Source: Perlucidibaca wandonensis (GTDB taxonomy: Bacteria; Pseudomonadota; Gammaproteobacteria; Pseudomonadales; Moraxellaceae). From it: DNA of 64,000 nucleotides. The stretch covers positions 558,001 to 622,000 of the forward strand of contig NZ_JBHTIT010000001.1 in NCBI RefSeq assembly GCF_042677145.1, given 5' to 3'. The notes beneath the pieces were generated by a model. That model was given only the letters and a program-made list of their open reading frames with translations, searched no databases and was not told the origin of the DNA. Below, one piece after another: positions 42,846-51,698 of the stretch (positions are counted from its first letter, which is position 1; the number at the start of each line of letters is the position of its first letter). The position numbers were made by a program, and so were the translations under genes.

Positions 42846-43976
42846 CTACTTGTTGAAATGAATAACAGTGCGGATGCTTTCGCCTTTGTGCATTAGCTCA
42901 AATGACTCGTTAATCTGATCCAGGTTCATCGTGTGAGTGATGAAGTCTTTTAGTGGAAACTCACCTTTCATATAACGCTCGACGTATTCTGGCAGTTCGC
43001 TGCGACCTTTGACGCCGCCAAATGCTGAGCCACGCCAGACTCGACCGGTGACTAGCTGGAATGGGCGAGTTGAGATTTCCTGCCCGGCACCGGCAACACC
43101 AATAATAATCGACTCGCCCCAGCCTTTGTGGCAGCACTCAAGCGCAGAGCGCATGAGATTTACATTACCTATGCACTCGAACGAGTAGTCAACACCGCCA
43201 TCAGTCATCTCTACTATGACATCGTGTATAGGCTTGTCATGGTTTTTCGGGTTAATAAAGTCAGTTGCGCCCAGCTTCTTCGCTAACTCAAACTTACTTT
43301 CGTTGATATCGATAGCGATAATACGGCTGGCTTTAGCCATCGTTGCCCCGATGACTGCTGACAGCCCAATGCCGCCAAGACCAAAGATAGCGACAGTAGC
43401 GCCTTCTTCAACTTTCGCGGTATTCATTACCGCACCCATGCCTGTTGTGACGCCGCAGCCGAGTAGGCAGACCTCTTCTAGGGGCGCTTCCTTATTCACT
43501 TTTGCCAAAGAAATTTCAGGCAATACGGTGTATTCAGAAAACGTTGAGCAACCCATATAGTGAAAAATAGGCTGGCCATCTTTGTAAAAGCGTGTGGTTC
43601 CATCCGGCATAAGACCCTTGCCCTGTGTCTCGCGAATTTTCTGACACAGGTTGGTTTTCCCAGAGAGGCAAAACTTACATTCACCACACTCAGGCGTGTA
43701 TAGCGGAATGACATGGTCACCTACCGCTACGCTGGTAACGCCTTCGCCAATTTGTGCGACGATGCCGCCACCTTCATGACCCAAAATGACAGGGAAAATC
43801 CCCTCGGGATCATCCCCCGATAAAGTAAATGCATCGGTATGGCATACACCACTAGCAATAACTTTTACTAGTACCTCACCTTTGCGCGGCAGCATGACAT
43901 CCACTTCCTCTATAGACAGTGGCTGGTTTGGGCCCCAAGCAACTGCAGCTCGTGATTTAATAAATTGATCTGACAT
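42846..43976 (-). CDS. frmA: S-(hydroxymethyl)glutathione dehydrogenase / class III alcohol dehydrogenase
   Basis: 376 residues, zinc-dependent. The catalytic zinc ligands are in GVCHTDAF and GHEGGGIV, the structural zinc Cys set is CGECKFCLSGKTNLC near residues 97-111, and the NAD site is GLGGIGLSAVIG. Class III traits are clear (VERYMKGEFPLKDFITHTM). With glutathione it converts formaldehyde to S-formylglutathione. The partner S-formylglutathione hydrolase gene is not in this window. A LysR gene is divergent from it at 44141. A decayed sister fragment is at 33391-33482. Confidence 0.95.
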   Translation of the reverse strand: MSDQFIKSRAAVAWGPNQPLSIEEVDVMLPRKGEVLVKVIASGVCHTDAFTLSGDDPEGIFPVILGHEGGGIVAQIGEGVTSVAVGDHVIPLYTPECGECKFCLSGKTNLCQKIRETQGKGLMPDGTTRFYKDGQPIFHYMGCSTFSEYTVLPEISLAKVNKEAPLEEVCLLGCGVTTGMGAVMNTAKVEEGATVAIFGLGGIGLSAVIGATMAKASRIIAIDINESKFELAKKLGATDFINPKNHDKPIHDVIVEMTDGGVDYSFECIGNVNLMRSALECCHKGWGESIIIGVAGAGQEISTRPFQLVTGRVWRGSAFGGVKGRSELPEYVERYMKGEFPLKDFITHTMNLDQINESFELMHKGESIRTVIHFNK

Positions 43977-44140
43977 AGGAGTTCGTACTCTTTAGTTTAT
44001 GAGTTTTTCTCCTCTATTTTGGCTGACCTCAGCCGCCACAGGCAGGAGCATTTTTGAGCTTATGATGGTCATTATATTTATTCCTGCAGAAGTGATAATG
44101 TGCGTCTTTGGTAAAATACCTTTGCGTATGAGTAATAATC

Positions 44141-45007
44141 ATGAAGTGGGATGGCATTACTGAATTTGTATACGTTGCAGAGTATGAGAGCTTTACCCGA
44201 GCCGCAAAAGAAATGGCCATTTCGACGGCTCAAGTCAGTCGGCAAGTTAGTGCTTTAGAGAAAAGACTGAACATAAAGCTGCTTTACCGCACAACTCGCA
44301 ACGTATCGCTAACGGAGGAGGGGCGTGTTTATTATCAACACTGTCGTAGTGTTCTCGACAGCTTAGATGCAGCTGAGCAGGCCGTGAGCAACTTAAGCTT
44401 GAAGCCACAAGGTATGATTCGGCTGACGGCCCCTGTTACTTATGGAGAGCAGCAATTACTGCCTTTAGTAAATGACTTCATGGTGCAATACGGCGACATT
44501 GAGGTGTCGGCTTTTCTGAGCAATCAAAATATTGATCTAATTGAAGGCGGTTTTGATTTAGCAATACGAATCGGCAAGCTGAGCGACTCTACCATGATGG
44601 CGAAAAAGCTAAGCCATCGAACAAATTTCGTCTGTGCTTCACCATCTTATATTGACCAGTATGGCATGCCGTACTCCTTAACGGAGCTTAGTAAGCATAA
44701 CTGCCTGCTAGGTACTCTGGACTACTGGCACTTCAAGGAGTTGGGTAAAGATAGGAATGTTCGGGTGGTCGGTAAAATTCGCTATAACAGCGGCTACAGC
44801 TTAGTGGATGCCGCGTTAAAAGGCCTAGGCGTCGTGCAGCTACCGGACTATTACGTTAACAAGCATCTAGAGTCGGGCGAGCTGATTACATTGCTCGATA
44901 ATTACCGAGAGCCCGAAGAGGGGATCTGGGCTGTGTATCCTCACAATCGACACTTATCACCGAAAATACGATTGTTAGTGGACTATTTGGCAAAGCGGTT
45001 ACTGTAG
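44141..45007 (+). CDS. LysR family transcriptional regulator
   Basis: 288 residues with the N-terminal winged helix (FTRAAKEMAISTAQVSRQVSALEKRLNIKLLYRTTRNVSLTEEG) and the substrate-binding domain. It is of the CrgA/AaeR-like group, in which the effector domain begins LRLTAPVTYGE-like (here MIRLTAPVTYGEQQLLP). It is divergent from frmA with a 164-base gap, so control of frmA is the simplest reading. Formaldehyde genes in E. coli are instead controlled by FrmR, and the only CsoR/RcnR-family gene seen here has the Ni/Co fingerprint. Confidence 0.9.
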   Translation: MKWDGITEFVYVAEYESFTRAAKEMAISTAQVSRQVSALEKRLNIKLLYRTTRNVSLTEEGRVYYQHCRSVLDSLDAAEQAVSNLSLKPQGMIRLTAPVTYGEQQLLPLVNDFMVQYGDIEVSAFLSNQNIDLIEGGFDLAIRIGKLSDSTMMAKKLSHRTNFVCASPSYIDQYGMPYSLTELSKHNCLLGTLDYWHFKELGKDRNVRVVGKIRYNSGYSLVDAALKGLGVVQLPDYYVNKHLESGELITLLDNYREPEEGIWAVYPHNRHLSPKIRLLVDYLAKRLL

Positions 45008-45102
45008 TTGCTCTACTGTTTGTATCATCGAGTGCCTTTTCGGTTTGTGGCGAGCGGTGGTTGCTGAGAGGCGAAAGGTTCAATTATTGCTGTGCTTGGA
45101 AG

Positions 45103-46089
45103 TTAACTTGTCAGCGCCCCCCGGCTCACCTTCTGCCACTTTTTCGGCGATAAGCCACTGCCTTGCAAAAAAAAGTGGTTAAACGAGCTTTGCTCCTTGA
45201 AGCCTAGTAACTGACTGATCTGCAGAATGCTTAAATTCGAATACTGCAGATAATCCTGAGCATGATGCAAGCGAACATCGGCCAGTAGCTGTTGATAACT
45301 GGTTCCCTGTTGCTTTAGCTGCAGCTGCAAGCTGCGCTCGCTTTGCCCAAGAATAGCGGCTATTTGAGGGAGCTTTGGGCTGTTTAGTAGGTTCTTTCCA
45401 ATATGGTTTTTCACCTGATCAACGATTTGCCCTGCAGTAGATTCGGCAACGGAAGGGCGAGCTATGTTCTTTAAAGGCCAGGCCAATACGTCAGCTGCAA
45501 ACATCATGCTGTTATGGCTTTGGCTGAATCGGCACTGGGCTCGAAATCCTTGCTGGTACTTTGCTTCCTGATGGTTTTCGGGCCTTGCATGAATAAAGCA
45601 CACTTCCATTACGGGTATCAGCCGACCCGTCAGCTGTTCTGCCAGATGAATAATTCCCGAAAGTACGCTTTCGCACACTAATCGCGCAGCCTTGTGCTGC
45701 TGGAAATGGGCTCGCCAGATCAGTCGAATATTTCCACCGTCAGATTCAATGCGAGAGGTGCCCAGCCGATGTACCAGTCGCTCAAGAGCCATCACCTGAT
45801 GCAATGCATGGCCTAAGGTCAGAGATTTTGCGCGCAGATTGACGAGGGCCTCACCTAGCACATCGAAGTTTTCCAAGCCTGCATTTTGACCCGCCTTTAT
45901 ACCGAGCAAGGGATCATGAAGAAGCTCGCTTGCGCTAAGGCAAAGTCGAAAGTAATCCTCTACTGCGACAATTTCCGGAGGGTTAATCATCCATAAATCG
46001 CTAACTGAAATAGCATCAGCAAGGGCAGATAAGCGGCCGCCTTGTTGAAGGTAAGCCACGAGAATGGGCTGAATATACGCTCCAACCAC
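45103..46089 (-). CDS. AraC family regulator with arabinose-binding-like N-domain
   Basis: 328 residues from a GTG start. The N-terminal sensory domain (LCLSASELLHDPLLGIKAGQNAG) and the C-terminal AraC DNA-binding region (LSILQISQLLGFKEQSSFNHFFLQGSGLSPKKWQK) are both clear. It is divergent from the metallo-beta-lactamase-fold/hydroxylase operon at 46261 across 171 bases and is its likely regulator. No clean inverted repeat was seen in that gap. Confidence 0.87.
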   Translation of the reverse strand: MVGAYIQPILVAYLQQGGRLSALADAISVSDLWMINPPEIVAVEDYFRLCLSASELLHDPLLGIKAGQNAGLENFDVLGEALVNLRAKSLTLGHALHQVMALERLVHRLGTSRIESDGGNIRLIWRAHFQQHKAARLVCESVLSGIIHLAEQLTGRLIPVMEVCFIHARPENHQEAKYQQGFRAQCRFSQSHNSMMFAADVLAWPLKNIARPSVAESTAGQIVDQVKNHIGKNLLNSPKLPQIAAILGQSERSLQLQLKQQGTSYQQLLADVRLHHAQDYLQYSNLSILQISQLLGFKEQSSFNHFFLQGSGLSPKKWQKVSRGALTS

Positions 46090-46260
46090 AAAGTTTAGCG
46101 GGTGATTTCGAGAGGCGTCTGACTCTGGTTTGCTGATGGTTTTTATCGCCTTTTAGTAATTTTTATTCGTAATCAAACAATTAAGCTACGTTATAGCAGG
46201 CTAGGATGCTTTTCAATCAGCGAGTCATAGATCCCAACACAATTATAGAAGGGGTGGTAT

Positions 46261-47397
46261 ATGGGCAGCGTTCTCAAAACCAGCACGATTGAAAGCAGCA
46301 TCATCAAGCCGATCAAGCATTTCGAAGAGGCTCGAAAGTGCAATACTGCGCACTATCGGCTGGAAGCCATGCGTAAAGCGGCGGTCAGCTTCCGTGATGA
46401 CATGCTGGCAAAGCCTCAGGCTAGGTTTTATCAAAGCATGGGGTTAATCCGCGTGCCGTACCCCAGCAAATACGCTTTTCTGAACTGCAATGTTATCCCT
46501 AACCCCTATATCCATATTCTGAATCGCGTGTTTATTGTGCAAGTTGATAGTGAAGAAGGTGTGAAAACAATATTGCTGTCACCGTCAGATGCCGAAGCGA
46601 ACGCAGAAACCCCGTACTTCAGGAAAGTGATCGACAAGGCTGGACCGCTCAAAGCGTTGGTTAGGAAGTTTCTCGCGCCTGAAATCAACACAGTCGAAGC
46701 GTGCTTAAAACAGGTTGGTTTGACGCCGGAAGACGTGGATTACATAAGCTATGACCATTTGCACACTCAGGACATTCGTCGCTGGTTGGGAGATAGCAAG
46801 AATCCAGGTTTGTTCCCCAATGCCAAGCTTCTGGTGATGAGAGAAGAGTGGACTGCGGCTAATTTCCTGATGCCACCACAGCTCGATTGGTACTGCCCCA
46901 ATGGATTGGCGGGTGTTCCGGAAAGTCGCATTATTCAACTGGATGGAGATGTGATGATTGGTGACGGGCTGGCACTGATTCGTACGCCTGGCCATACCGT
47001 TGGAAATCATTCATTTGTGGCGCATACACCGGAAGGTTTGAAGGTAACCAGTGAAAATGGCGTTGGGCCAGATTGCTACGCGCCTCTGCATTCACGGATT
47101 CCTGGCCTGAAGAAATACGCGCAGCAAACCGGCATGGAAGTGATTCTGAATGGCAACACCCTTGAGGGCGGGCTTGATCAATACATTTCTATGGTGGTTG
47201 AGAAAACCATTGCTGGTAACCATCCGCTGTATACAGATTTCCCAAATATGGCGAACTCCTCCGAGCTAACCAGTTATTGGGGGTTTCCCGGGTACCGGCC
47301 AACCGTCACCTATGGCGATTTAAGCTTTGGTACTGTTTACAAAAAGAGGTCGCCTAATGTTGCGATAGCCGATTCGGTTTGCTTGGAGTCGTTATGA
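46261..47397 (+). CDS. Metallo-beta-lactamase-fold protein with altered metal motif
   Basis: 378 residues. The metallo-beta-lactamase fold is recognisable from the beta-strand pattern, but the usual HxHxDH signature reads DHLHTQD (His166, His168, Asp171), so the Asp-His pair is replaced. A later RTPGHTVGNHS (His245) keeps the next ligand, while ENGVGPDCYAP occupies the place of the bridging Asp. I therefore expect a changed or single metal site. A ribosome binding site AAGGGG lies before the start. Its stop overlaps the start of a sterol-desaturase-type gene (ATGA), so the two act together, probably on a lipid or other hydrophobic substrate. Confidence 0.75.
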   Translation: MGSVLKTSTIESSIIKPIKHFEEARKCNTAHYRLEAMRKAAVSFRDDMLAKPQARFYQSMGLIRVPYPSKYAFLNCNVIPNPYIHILNRVFIVQVDSEEGVKTILLSPSDAEANAETPYFRKVIDKAGPLKALVRKFLAPEINTVEACLKQVGLTPEDVDYISYDHLHTQDIRRWLGDSKNPGLFPNAKLLVMREEWTAANFLMPPQLDWYCPNGLAGVPESRIIQLDGDVMIGDGLALIRTPGHTVGNHSFVAHTPEGLKVTSENGVGPDCYAPLHSRIPGLKKYAQQTGMEVILNGNTLEGGLDQYISMVVEKTIAGNHPLYTDFPNMANSSELTSYWGFPGYRPTVTYGDLSFGTVYKKRSPNVAIADSVCLESL

Positions 47398-48233
47398 ATA
47401 TATTTGGATTGTGGGAGGGCTTTTATAACGATCCTTGGTTTTGGCAGTTTCCCATGGCCACACTGGCCATCAGCATGGCGGCTTTTTTGCTTGTCGCAAC
47501 GCCTTGGACAATCGTTGCTTGGTTGGATCCCGTCTCGCTGAGAAAATATAAAATTCAACAGAAACCGTTTGAGGTTAAAAAGTTTTTGCTGCCGTCTCTT
47601 GGGCGTATTCTTGTTAATAACGCTATTTTGGCTTCGCTGCTGGTGCTGAGCTGGCCGCTGCTAAAACATACTGCCGTGCACAACAACGAGCTGCCTATCT
47701 GGTATGTAATTTTGGCGCAATTGCTGTTTTTCGTGCTGCTAGATGATTTTCTGTATTACTGGATGCATCGTTACATGCACGAGAACAAGTGGTTGCTGAG
47801 GCATGTGCACAGCGTGCATCACAGGGTTCGTAACACCTGCGGTATCAACGGCAACTATATGCACTGGCTGGAGTATTCGTTAACCGCAACGCTGACCCTG
47901 ATAGGCCCCATTCTTTTGGGAGCGCATCTGTATGTCGTATGGATTTGGGTAATTATCCGGCAAATTGAAGGTGCAGATGGCCACATTGGCTATGACATTC
48001 CCTGGAACCCGGTGCACTTGCTACCTGTGTACGAAGGCCCTGTTTATCACGATTTCCACCATGCTAAATTCAAAGGCAATTACGCTGGGTTTCTACCGTA
48101 TCTTGATAAATACATGGGTAAAACACACATACCTGCGTACTTGAGGTATGTGCAAGGGAAGAAGAGAGGCTTAACAGCGGTAGAAATTGAGCAGCAGGAG
48201 AGTGTGCAACAAACAGCTGGGAGGACCGGCTAA
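47394..48233 (+). CDS. Fatty acid hydroxylase / sterol desaturase superfamily protein
   Basis: 279 residues from the ATG at 47394, which overlaps the previous stop. There are four or so membrane segments and the three His boxes of the di-iron superfamily: HRYMHENKW, HVHSVHHRV and DFHHAKF, with a further His in EGPVYHD. Members hydroxylate or desaturate fatty acids, sterols and carotenoids using O2 and an electron donor. The upstream partner gene (altered metallo-beta-lactamase fold) and the divergent AraC regulator suggest a small dedicated pathway. A bidirectional terminator follows at 48235-48264. Confidence 0.9.
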   Translation: MNIFGLWEGFYNDPWFWQFPMATLAISMAAFLLVATPWTIVAWLDPVSLRKYKIQQKPFEVKKFLLPSLGRILVNNAILASLLVLSWPLLKHTAVHNNELPIWYVILAQLLFFVLLDDFLYYWMHRYMHENKWLLRHVHSVHHRVRNTCGINGNYMHWLEYSLTATLTLIGPILLGAHLYVVWIWVIIRQIEGADGHIGYDIPWNPVHLLPVYEGPVYHDFHHAKFKGNYAGFLPYLDKYMGKTHIPAYLRYVQGKKRGLTAVEIEQQESVQQTAGRTG

Positions 48234-48234
48234 C

Positions 48235-48264
48235 GAGCACTGACAAGCCAACTCGTCAGTGCTC
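48235..48264. terminator. Bidirectional hairpin between convergent genes
   Basis: GAGCACTGAC (48235-48244) pairs with GTCAGTGCTC (48255-48264): a 10-base perfect stem and 10-base loop. It lies exactly between the hydroxylase stop and the opposing exporter stop, touching the latter. No long T run follows. Confidence 0.65.
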
Positions 48265-48839
48265 TATAGGCCTAAATAAGAGCCAAGGCCGAGCAAAATA
48301 CCTAAGCCCATGATGGCAAAAATAGCGGCGACCACACGATGTATCCATGTGGTTGGTAATGAGCTGGCGAACTTGTTACCTAGAAGCACGGCGGGAGCAT
48401 TGGCCAAGAGCATACCCACAGTGGTGCCAAGAACGACTGCGATAAAACTTTGGTACTGAGCGGCAAGCGCGACCGTGGCTATTTGGGTTTTATCGCCCAT
48501 TTCAGCAAGGAAAAATGCGACGACGGTGGTGCCAAAAACGCCTAATGACACGAACTTGGCATCACCTTCGTCGAGCTTGTCGGGAATCAAAATCCAGATA
48601 GCCATGATAATGAAACCAATGCCGAGCACCCAGCGCAAAACCTCGGCATCTAATAGATGAGGAATCCACGTGCCAAGCGCACCGGCCATGCCATGGTTAA
48701 GCAGTGTCGCTACTAAAATGCCGAAGATGATGGGGGCTGGCTTACGAAATTTCGCAGCCAGCATAAAAGCCAATAGCTGGGTTTTATCACCCATTTCAGC
48801 AAGCGCCACGATACCGGTTGAGACTAAAAATGCATCCAC
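48264..48839 (-). CDS. TMEM165/GDT1-family Mn2+ exporter
   Basis: 191 residues with six membrane segments in two homologous halves. Each half carries the family signature: EMGDKTQLLAF near residue 15 and EMGDKTQIATV near residue 113. These Glu/Asp residues form the cation path. Bacterial members (MneA) export Mn2+, and eukaryotic ones exchange Ca2+ or Mn2+ for protons. I checked the leader for a yybP-ykoY riboswitch; only about 54 bases separate it from the upstream gene end, too short for one. Confidence 0.9.
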   Translation of the reverse strand: MDAFLVSTGIVALAEMGDKTQLLAFMLAAKFRKPAPIIFGILVATLLNHGMAGALGTWIPHLLDAEVLRWVLGIGFIIMAIWILIPDKLDEGDAKFVSLGVFGTTVVAFFLAEMGDKTQIATVALAAQYQSFIAVVLGTTVGMLLANAPAVLLGNKFASSLPTTWIHRVVAAIFAIMGLGILLGLGSYLGL

Positions 48840-48893
48840 GCTGGATTCCTAAAGAGAATAAGTAGGATCTAGCTGCAGCGCATTGTCAGTGAC

Positions 48894-49361
48894 TTATTGG
48901 AAGACATGCTCGATTGCATCGATAACCAAACCAGTCACGGCATTGATTAGCAGAATATCCTCTCCAACACGCACCACCTTCTGGCCAGCTGGAGTATTTC
49001 CTAGCTCGTATAGCAAGTTGCGGGGCAGGTTGTAATAAATCACGTCGGCTGGCAGTGGCTGACCTTTGGCCCATTTTTTAGCTTGTCCCGGAGCTTGGCA
49101 AGCATTTTTTTTCTTGGCTAAGCCAGGAGGGCAATGGCCTGACTTCTTAGCTTTGGTGCTGTAGTAGTCGTTGATTCGCTTCGATCTATCTTGGCTAAAG
49201 TAGTTAGTGTGACGTTTTTCATTGTGCTTTTTGCCGTGATCATGATCTGCTGAGTGATTTCCACCATGTTCAGCAAAGTCAGGCTTTTTAGCAAAAGCAG
49301 GGCCGCTAACTAGCAGACTTAGCCCCACGGCGACTGCTGCAAGATTGTTCCAAGATTTCAT
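48894..49361 (-). CDS. RcnB-like periplasmic protein
   Basis: 155 residues. A signal peptide covers residues 1-24 (ending PAFAKK). A His/Lys-rich segment follows (EHGGNHSADHDHGKKHNEK). Then comes CPPGLAKKKNACQAPGQAKK, a Cys/Pro-rich link of the kind seen in RcnB-family proteins. The C-terminal half (YYNLPRNLLYELGNTPAGQKVVRVGEDILLINAVTGLVIDAIEHVF) is the RcnB fold. RcnB tunes nickel/cobalt export in E. coli. Metal binding by the His-rich part is likely but not shown. It stands 54 bases upstream of the Mn exporter in the same direction. Confidence 0.82.
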   Translation of the reverse strand: MKSWNNLAAVAVGLSLLVSGPAFAKKPDFAEHGGNHSADHDHGKKHNEKRHTNYFSQDRSKRINDYYSTKAKKSGHCPPGLAKKKNACQAPGQAKKWAKGQPLPADVIYYNLPRNLLYELGNTPAGQKVVRVGEDILLINAVTGLVIDAIEHVFQ

Positions 49362-49497
49362 GACATACCTCTAGATAGTGTGTTGTGCTCAATGTCTTGA
49401 TCGACATCATTGAAGACCTACGCACATTAACGACTGATTACGATTTGCCGCCTACTTGAAGCATTTTTTTTGAGCTAGGATGTTCGCTTACCTGCGC
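49362..49497. other. Gap between RcnB-like and TadG-like genes
   Basis: The 136-base region upstream of the RcnB-like gene should contain its promoter. It has an 8-base T run near 49464 but no adjoining hairpin, so it does not form a recognisable terminator. Confidence 0.5.
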
Positions 49498-51513
49498 CTA
49501 CATAACTATGGATACGCCTTGGTTTGCGTGGCAGCTTAGGTTTGCGGCAACCTCTGTTTTTGCCAAGTCTAAGCCAAGATTTTCTATTAAAAACGTTAGC
49601 AATGGGTCAAGCAGTGGCGATAAGACTGTGCTTATGGCTGTTTTCAGAAGCGCCACTACCGTGTTTGCGATACTTCCTACGAGCATCAGCGCTGAACCCA
49701 ATGTATTGCCATTAGCTTCGTAAGCGGTAATTTCTGGCCCTGACAAGGTGCTCCTTAGGCTACCTATAAGACTTGCCGAGCTAATCGATTGATATACCTG
49801 GCTTCCACGTGTTTCCGCCATATTGACTAAGTCAGGTAAGTTTTCCTCAGCGGGAGACTCAAACAGAAGCGTACCTTCAGCGCCAAAGACAGATGATTTG
49901 ACCTTTAAGCCAAGTCCCCCGGCGGCAAATGGCACTCGTGCGCCGCAGCCGAGTAATGAGCAATGCTTAATGCCGAAGTCGACAAGTGGTATTGGTAGTA
50001 CCACAGGCTCTGTTTGGCTAGACATTACCTGCTCTTGAGCATCGCTCGCGGAGACACCCATCTTGCCAATACGAAGAGTTGCTGCAGCGGTTTTAACCGG
50101 TACAGTTAGGGACTTCTCATCGCCTTGGCAGCTAAAGTCTGTCACTCGAGCATCGCCGCCGGCAAGATCTAGGTTTATATCAAATCGAAACGGGGCGGGC
50201 AGCAATAAAATACTTAATTGGTCTTGTCCACCAAGTAATGCGCCTAAGTTCAGGCCAAGCAGTCCATTTATCACGCTAACTAATGGGCTGGCTAAGTTGC
50301 CTACAGCAGTGCCTAAGCCTGAGACTAGTGATGTCAGTTGATTACTTAGCGACACACTTAAAACCATACGAAGTTGCGCAGAGCGTACATAAATTCTATT
50401 AGGGCTGTTATTTACGGCCAGATATGCCTCATCTTTCGCTGCTGCAGGGTCACCAATAGCGGCAAACTGTGGCGGCTCAATGACCTTAATGGCGAGGTCG
50501 ACTGTATTGCCTAATAGATCAATAGGGATAACAGCACTGACGGCATTATGTTGGTTGGCAAGCAGAATGATGCCTTGGATAAACTGATAGAGCTGAACCC
50601 GTGCTTTAGCGCCATCGTAGTCCGCGTCAGATGCAAGGCCAACGATCTCACCTAGCTTGAGTTGGCCTGAGCTAATCGAGCTAGCCAATAAAATCTGATC
50701 TAAGGCGACAATCGCCTCTAAAGCATTGAGTGTGACTTGCGGAGTGCCATTTTGCTGGTCTAGCACATCAATTGCCGCTTGGATTAGCTCTCCTGTGCTC
50801 ACATTAGTGGAGAGTAGGCTGTCATATTCACCAGCAGTAACGCCGATATTGATGGCTAAGCGATCCATGAACTCAAAAATATCGATATCGGTATGAATAA
50901 GACCATTCCAAGCGCCAACTGAAATGTTCAAGTTGCCACCTAGTAGGCCGCCAAAAACGTCGCTAAGTAACTTTGCTTTACTGTTTTTAGTGATATTTAC
51001 ATTGAGTAATGTGCTGCGCAGCGTAAGCATGGCTAAAGGGCTGCCATTTGCACTTGCTACGGCGCGTGCAGAAATTGTGATGCTTTCACCAAAGGCGCCA
51101 CCGGCAATCATGCTCGCTGGCGTGGTTTGACTAAGTGAAATAGCAATTGCTTTGTTACTACTGCTAGCGGTATCGAGTTGCCGCATATTATTACTAATAA
51201 TAATGTCGCCACATTCTGGCAATGCAAGCTGATGCTCTGCATCGAGAGTAAATCCGTTGCGCGCTAAGTTTTCCTGAGCAATTTGCTGTGCCGATCCGTC
51301 ATCACATCGGCCTCCACGGGCAGCCACCTCAAGAGCAGCCACATCAACTTGCCTTTGTAGGGTGCGTTTGATGACATAGAGACGCCCCGTATCTACAACC
51401 AAAGCAAGGCACGTCACGCCTAAAAGCATAAAGCCTGCTGTCATGAGCATGACTGCACCACGTTCTCGATGCTTTGTAAGGCGTATCTGCTTAACGCACT
51501 CTAAGTAGCTCAT
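49498..51513 (-). CDS. TadG-like pilus assembly protein, orphan
   Basis: 671 residues from the ATG at 51513; a GTG three codons upstream is less likely. The N-terminus has a TadE/TadG-type membrane anchor: a basic segment HRERGAV, then a 20-residue hydrophobic helix (residues ~22-42) and VDTGRLYVIKRTLQRQVDVAALEVAA, the standard TadG opening. The long C-terminal region is rich in Ser, Leu and Gly with repeats of Leu-Gly-type strands and Cys residues (GGRCDD, LPECGD, HCSLLGC), and I do not recognise it. No other tad/flp genes lie near, so its pilus role is uncertain. Confidence 0.75.
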   Translation of the reverse strand: MSYLECVKQIRLTKHRERGAVMLMTAGFMLLGVTCLALVVDTGRLYVIKRTLQRQVDVAALEVAARGGRCDDGSAQQIAQENLARNGFTLDAEHQLALPECGDIIISNNMRQLDTASSSNKAIAISLSQTTPASMIAGGAFGESITISARAVASANGSPLAMLTLRSTLLNVNITKNSKAKLLSDVFGGLLGGNLNISVGAWNGLIHTDIDIFEFMDRLAINIGVTAGEYDSLLSTNVSTGELIQAAIDVLDQQNGTPQVTLNALEAIVALDQILLASSISSGQLKLGEIVGLASDADYDGAKARVQLYQFIQGIILLANQHNAVSAVIPIDLLGNTVDLAIKVIEPPQFAAIGDPAAAKDEAYLAVNNSPNRIYVRSAQLRMVLSVSLSNQLTSLVSGLGTAVGNLASPLVSVINGLLGLNLGALLGGQDQLSILLLPAPFRFDINLDLAGGDARVTDFSCQGDEKSLTVPVKTAAATLRIGKMGVSASDAQEQVMSSQTEPVVLPIPLVDFGIKHCSLLGCGARVPFAAGGLGLKVKSSVFGAEGTLLFESPAEENLPDLVNMAETRGSQVYQSISSASLIGSLRSTLSGPEITAYEANGNTLGSALMLVGSIANTVVALLKTAISTVLSPLLDPLLTFLIENLGLDLAKTEVAANLSCHANQGVSIVM

Positions 51514-51522
51514 ACAAGCCAC

Positions 51523-51698
51523 TATGCGACTCTGAACGCGTTTACTCTGTGGTCAAATCCACGTTTGTTGTATGAGTTTGGTTGCGAATGACAGGCTTTT
51601 TGAATGATGGGCCGATTACACAAAGCTAAGGGCACCATCGTTCATGAGCACATACAAGCGGTACCGTTTTCATCAAGATAAAACGTAAGCAACATGAC
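51523..51698. other. Gap between TadG-like and hydrolase genes
   Basis: 176 bases with the promoter of the TadG-like gene and the 3' end of the hydrolase transcript. I see no hairpin strong enough to call a terminator. Confidence 0.45.

Noticed and set aside
48840..48893. Possible Mn2+ riboswitch (yybP-ykoY) before the GDT1-type gene
   Set aside because: The leader is only about 54 bases and shows none of the expected paired elements.
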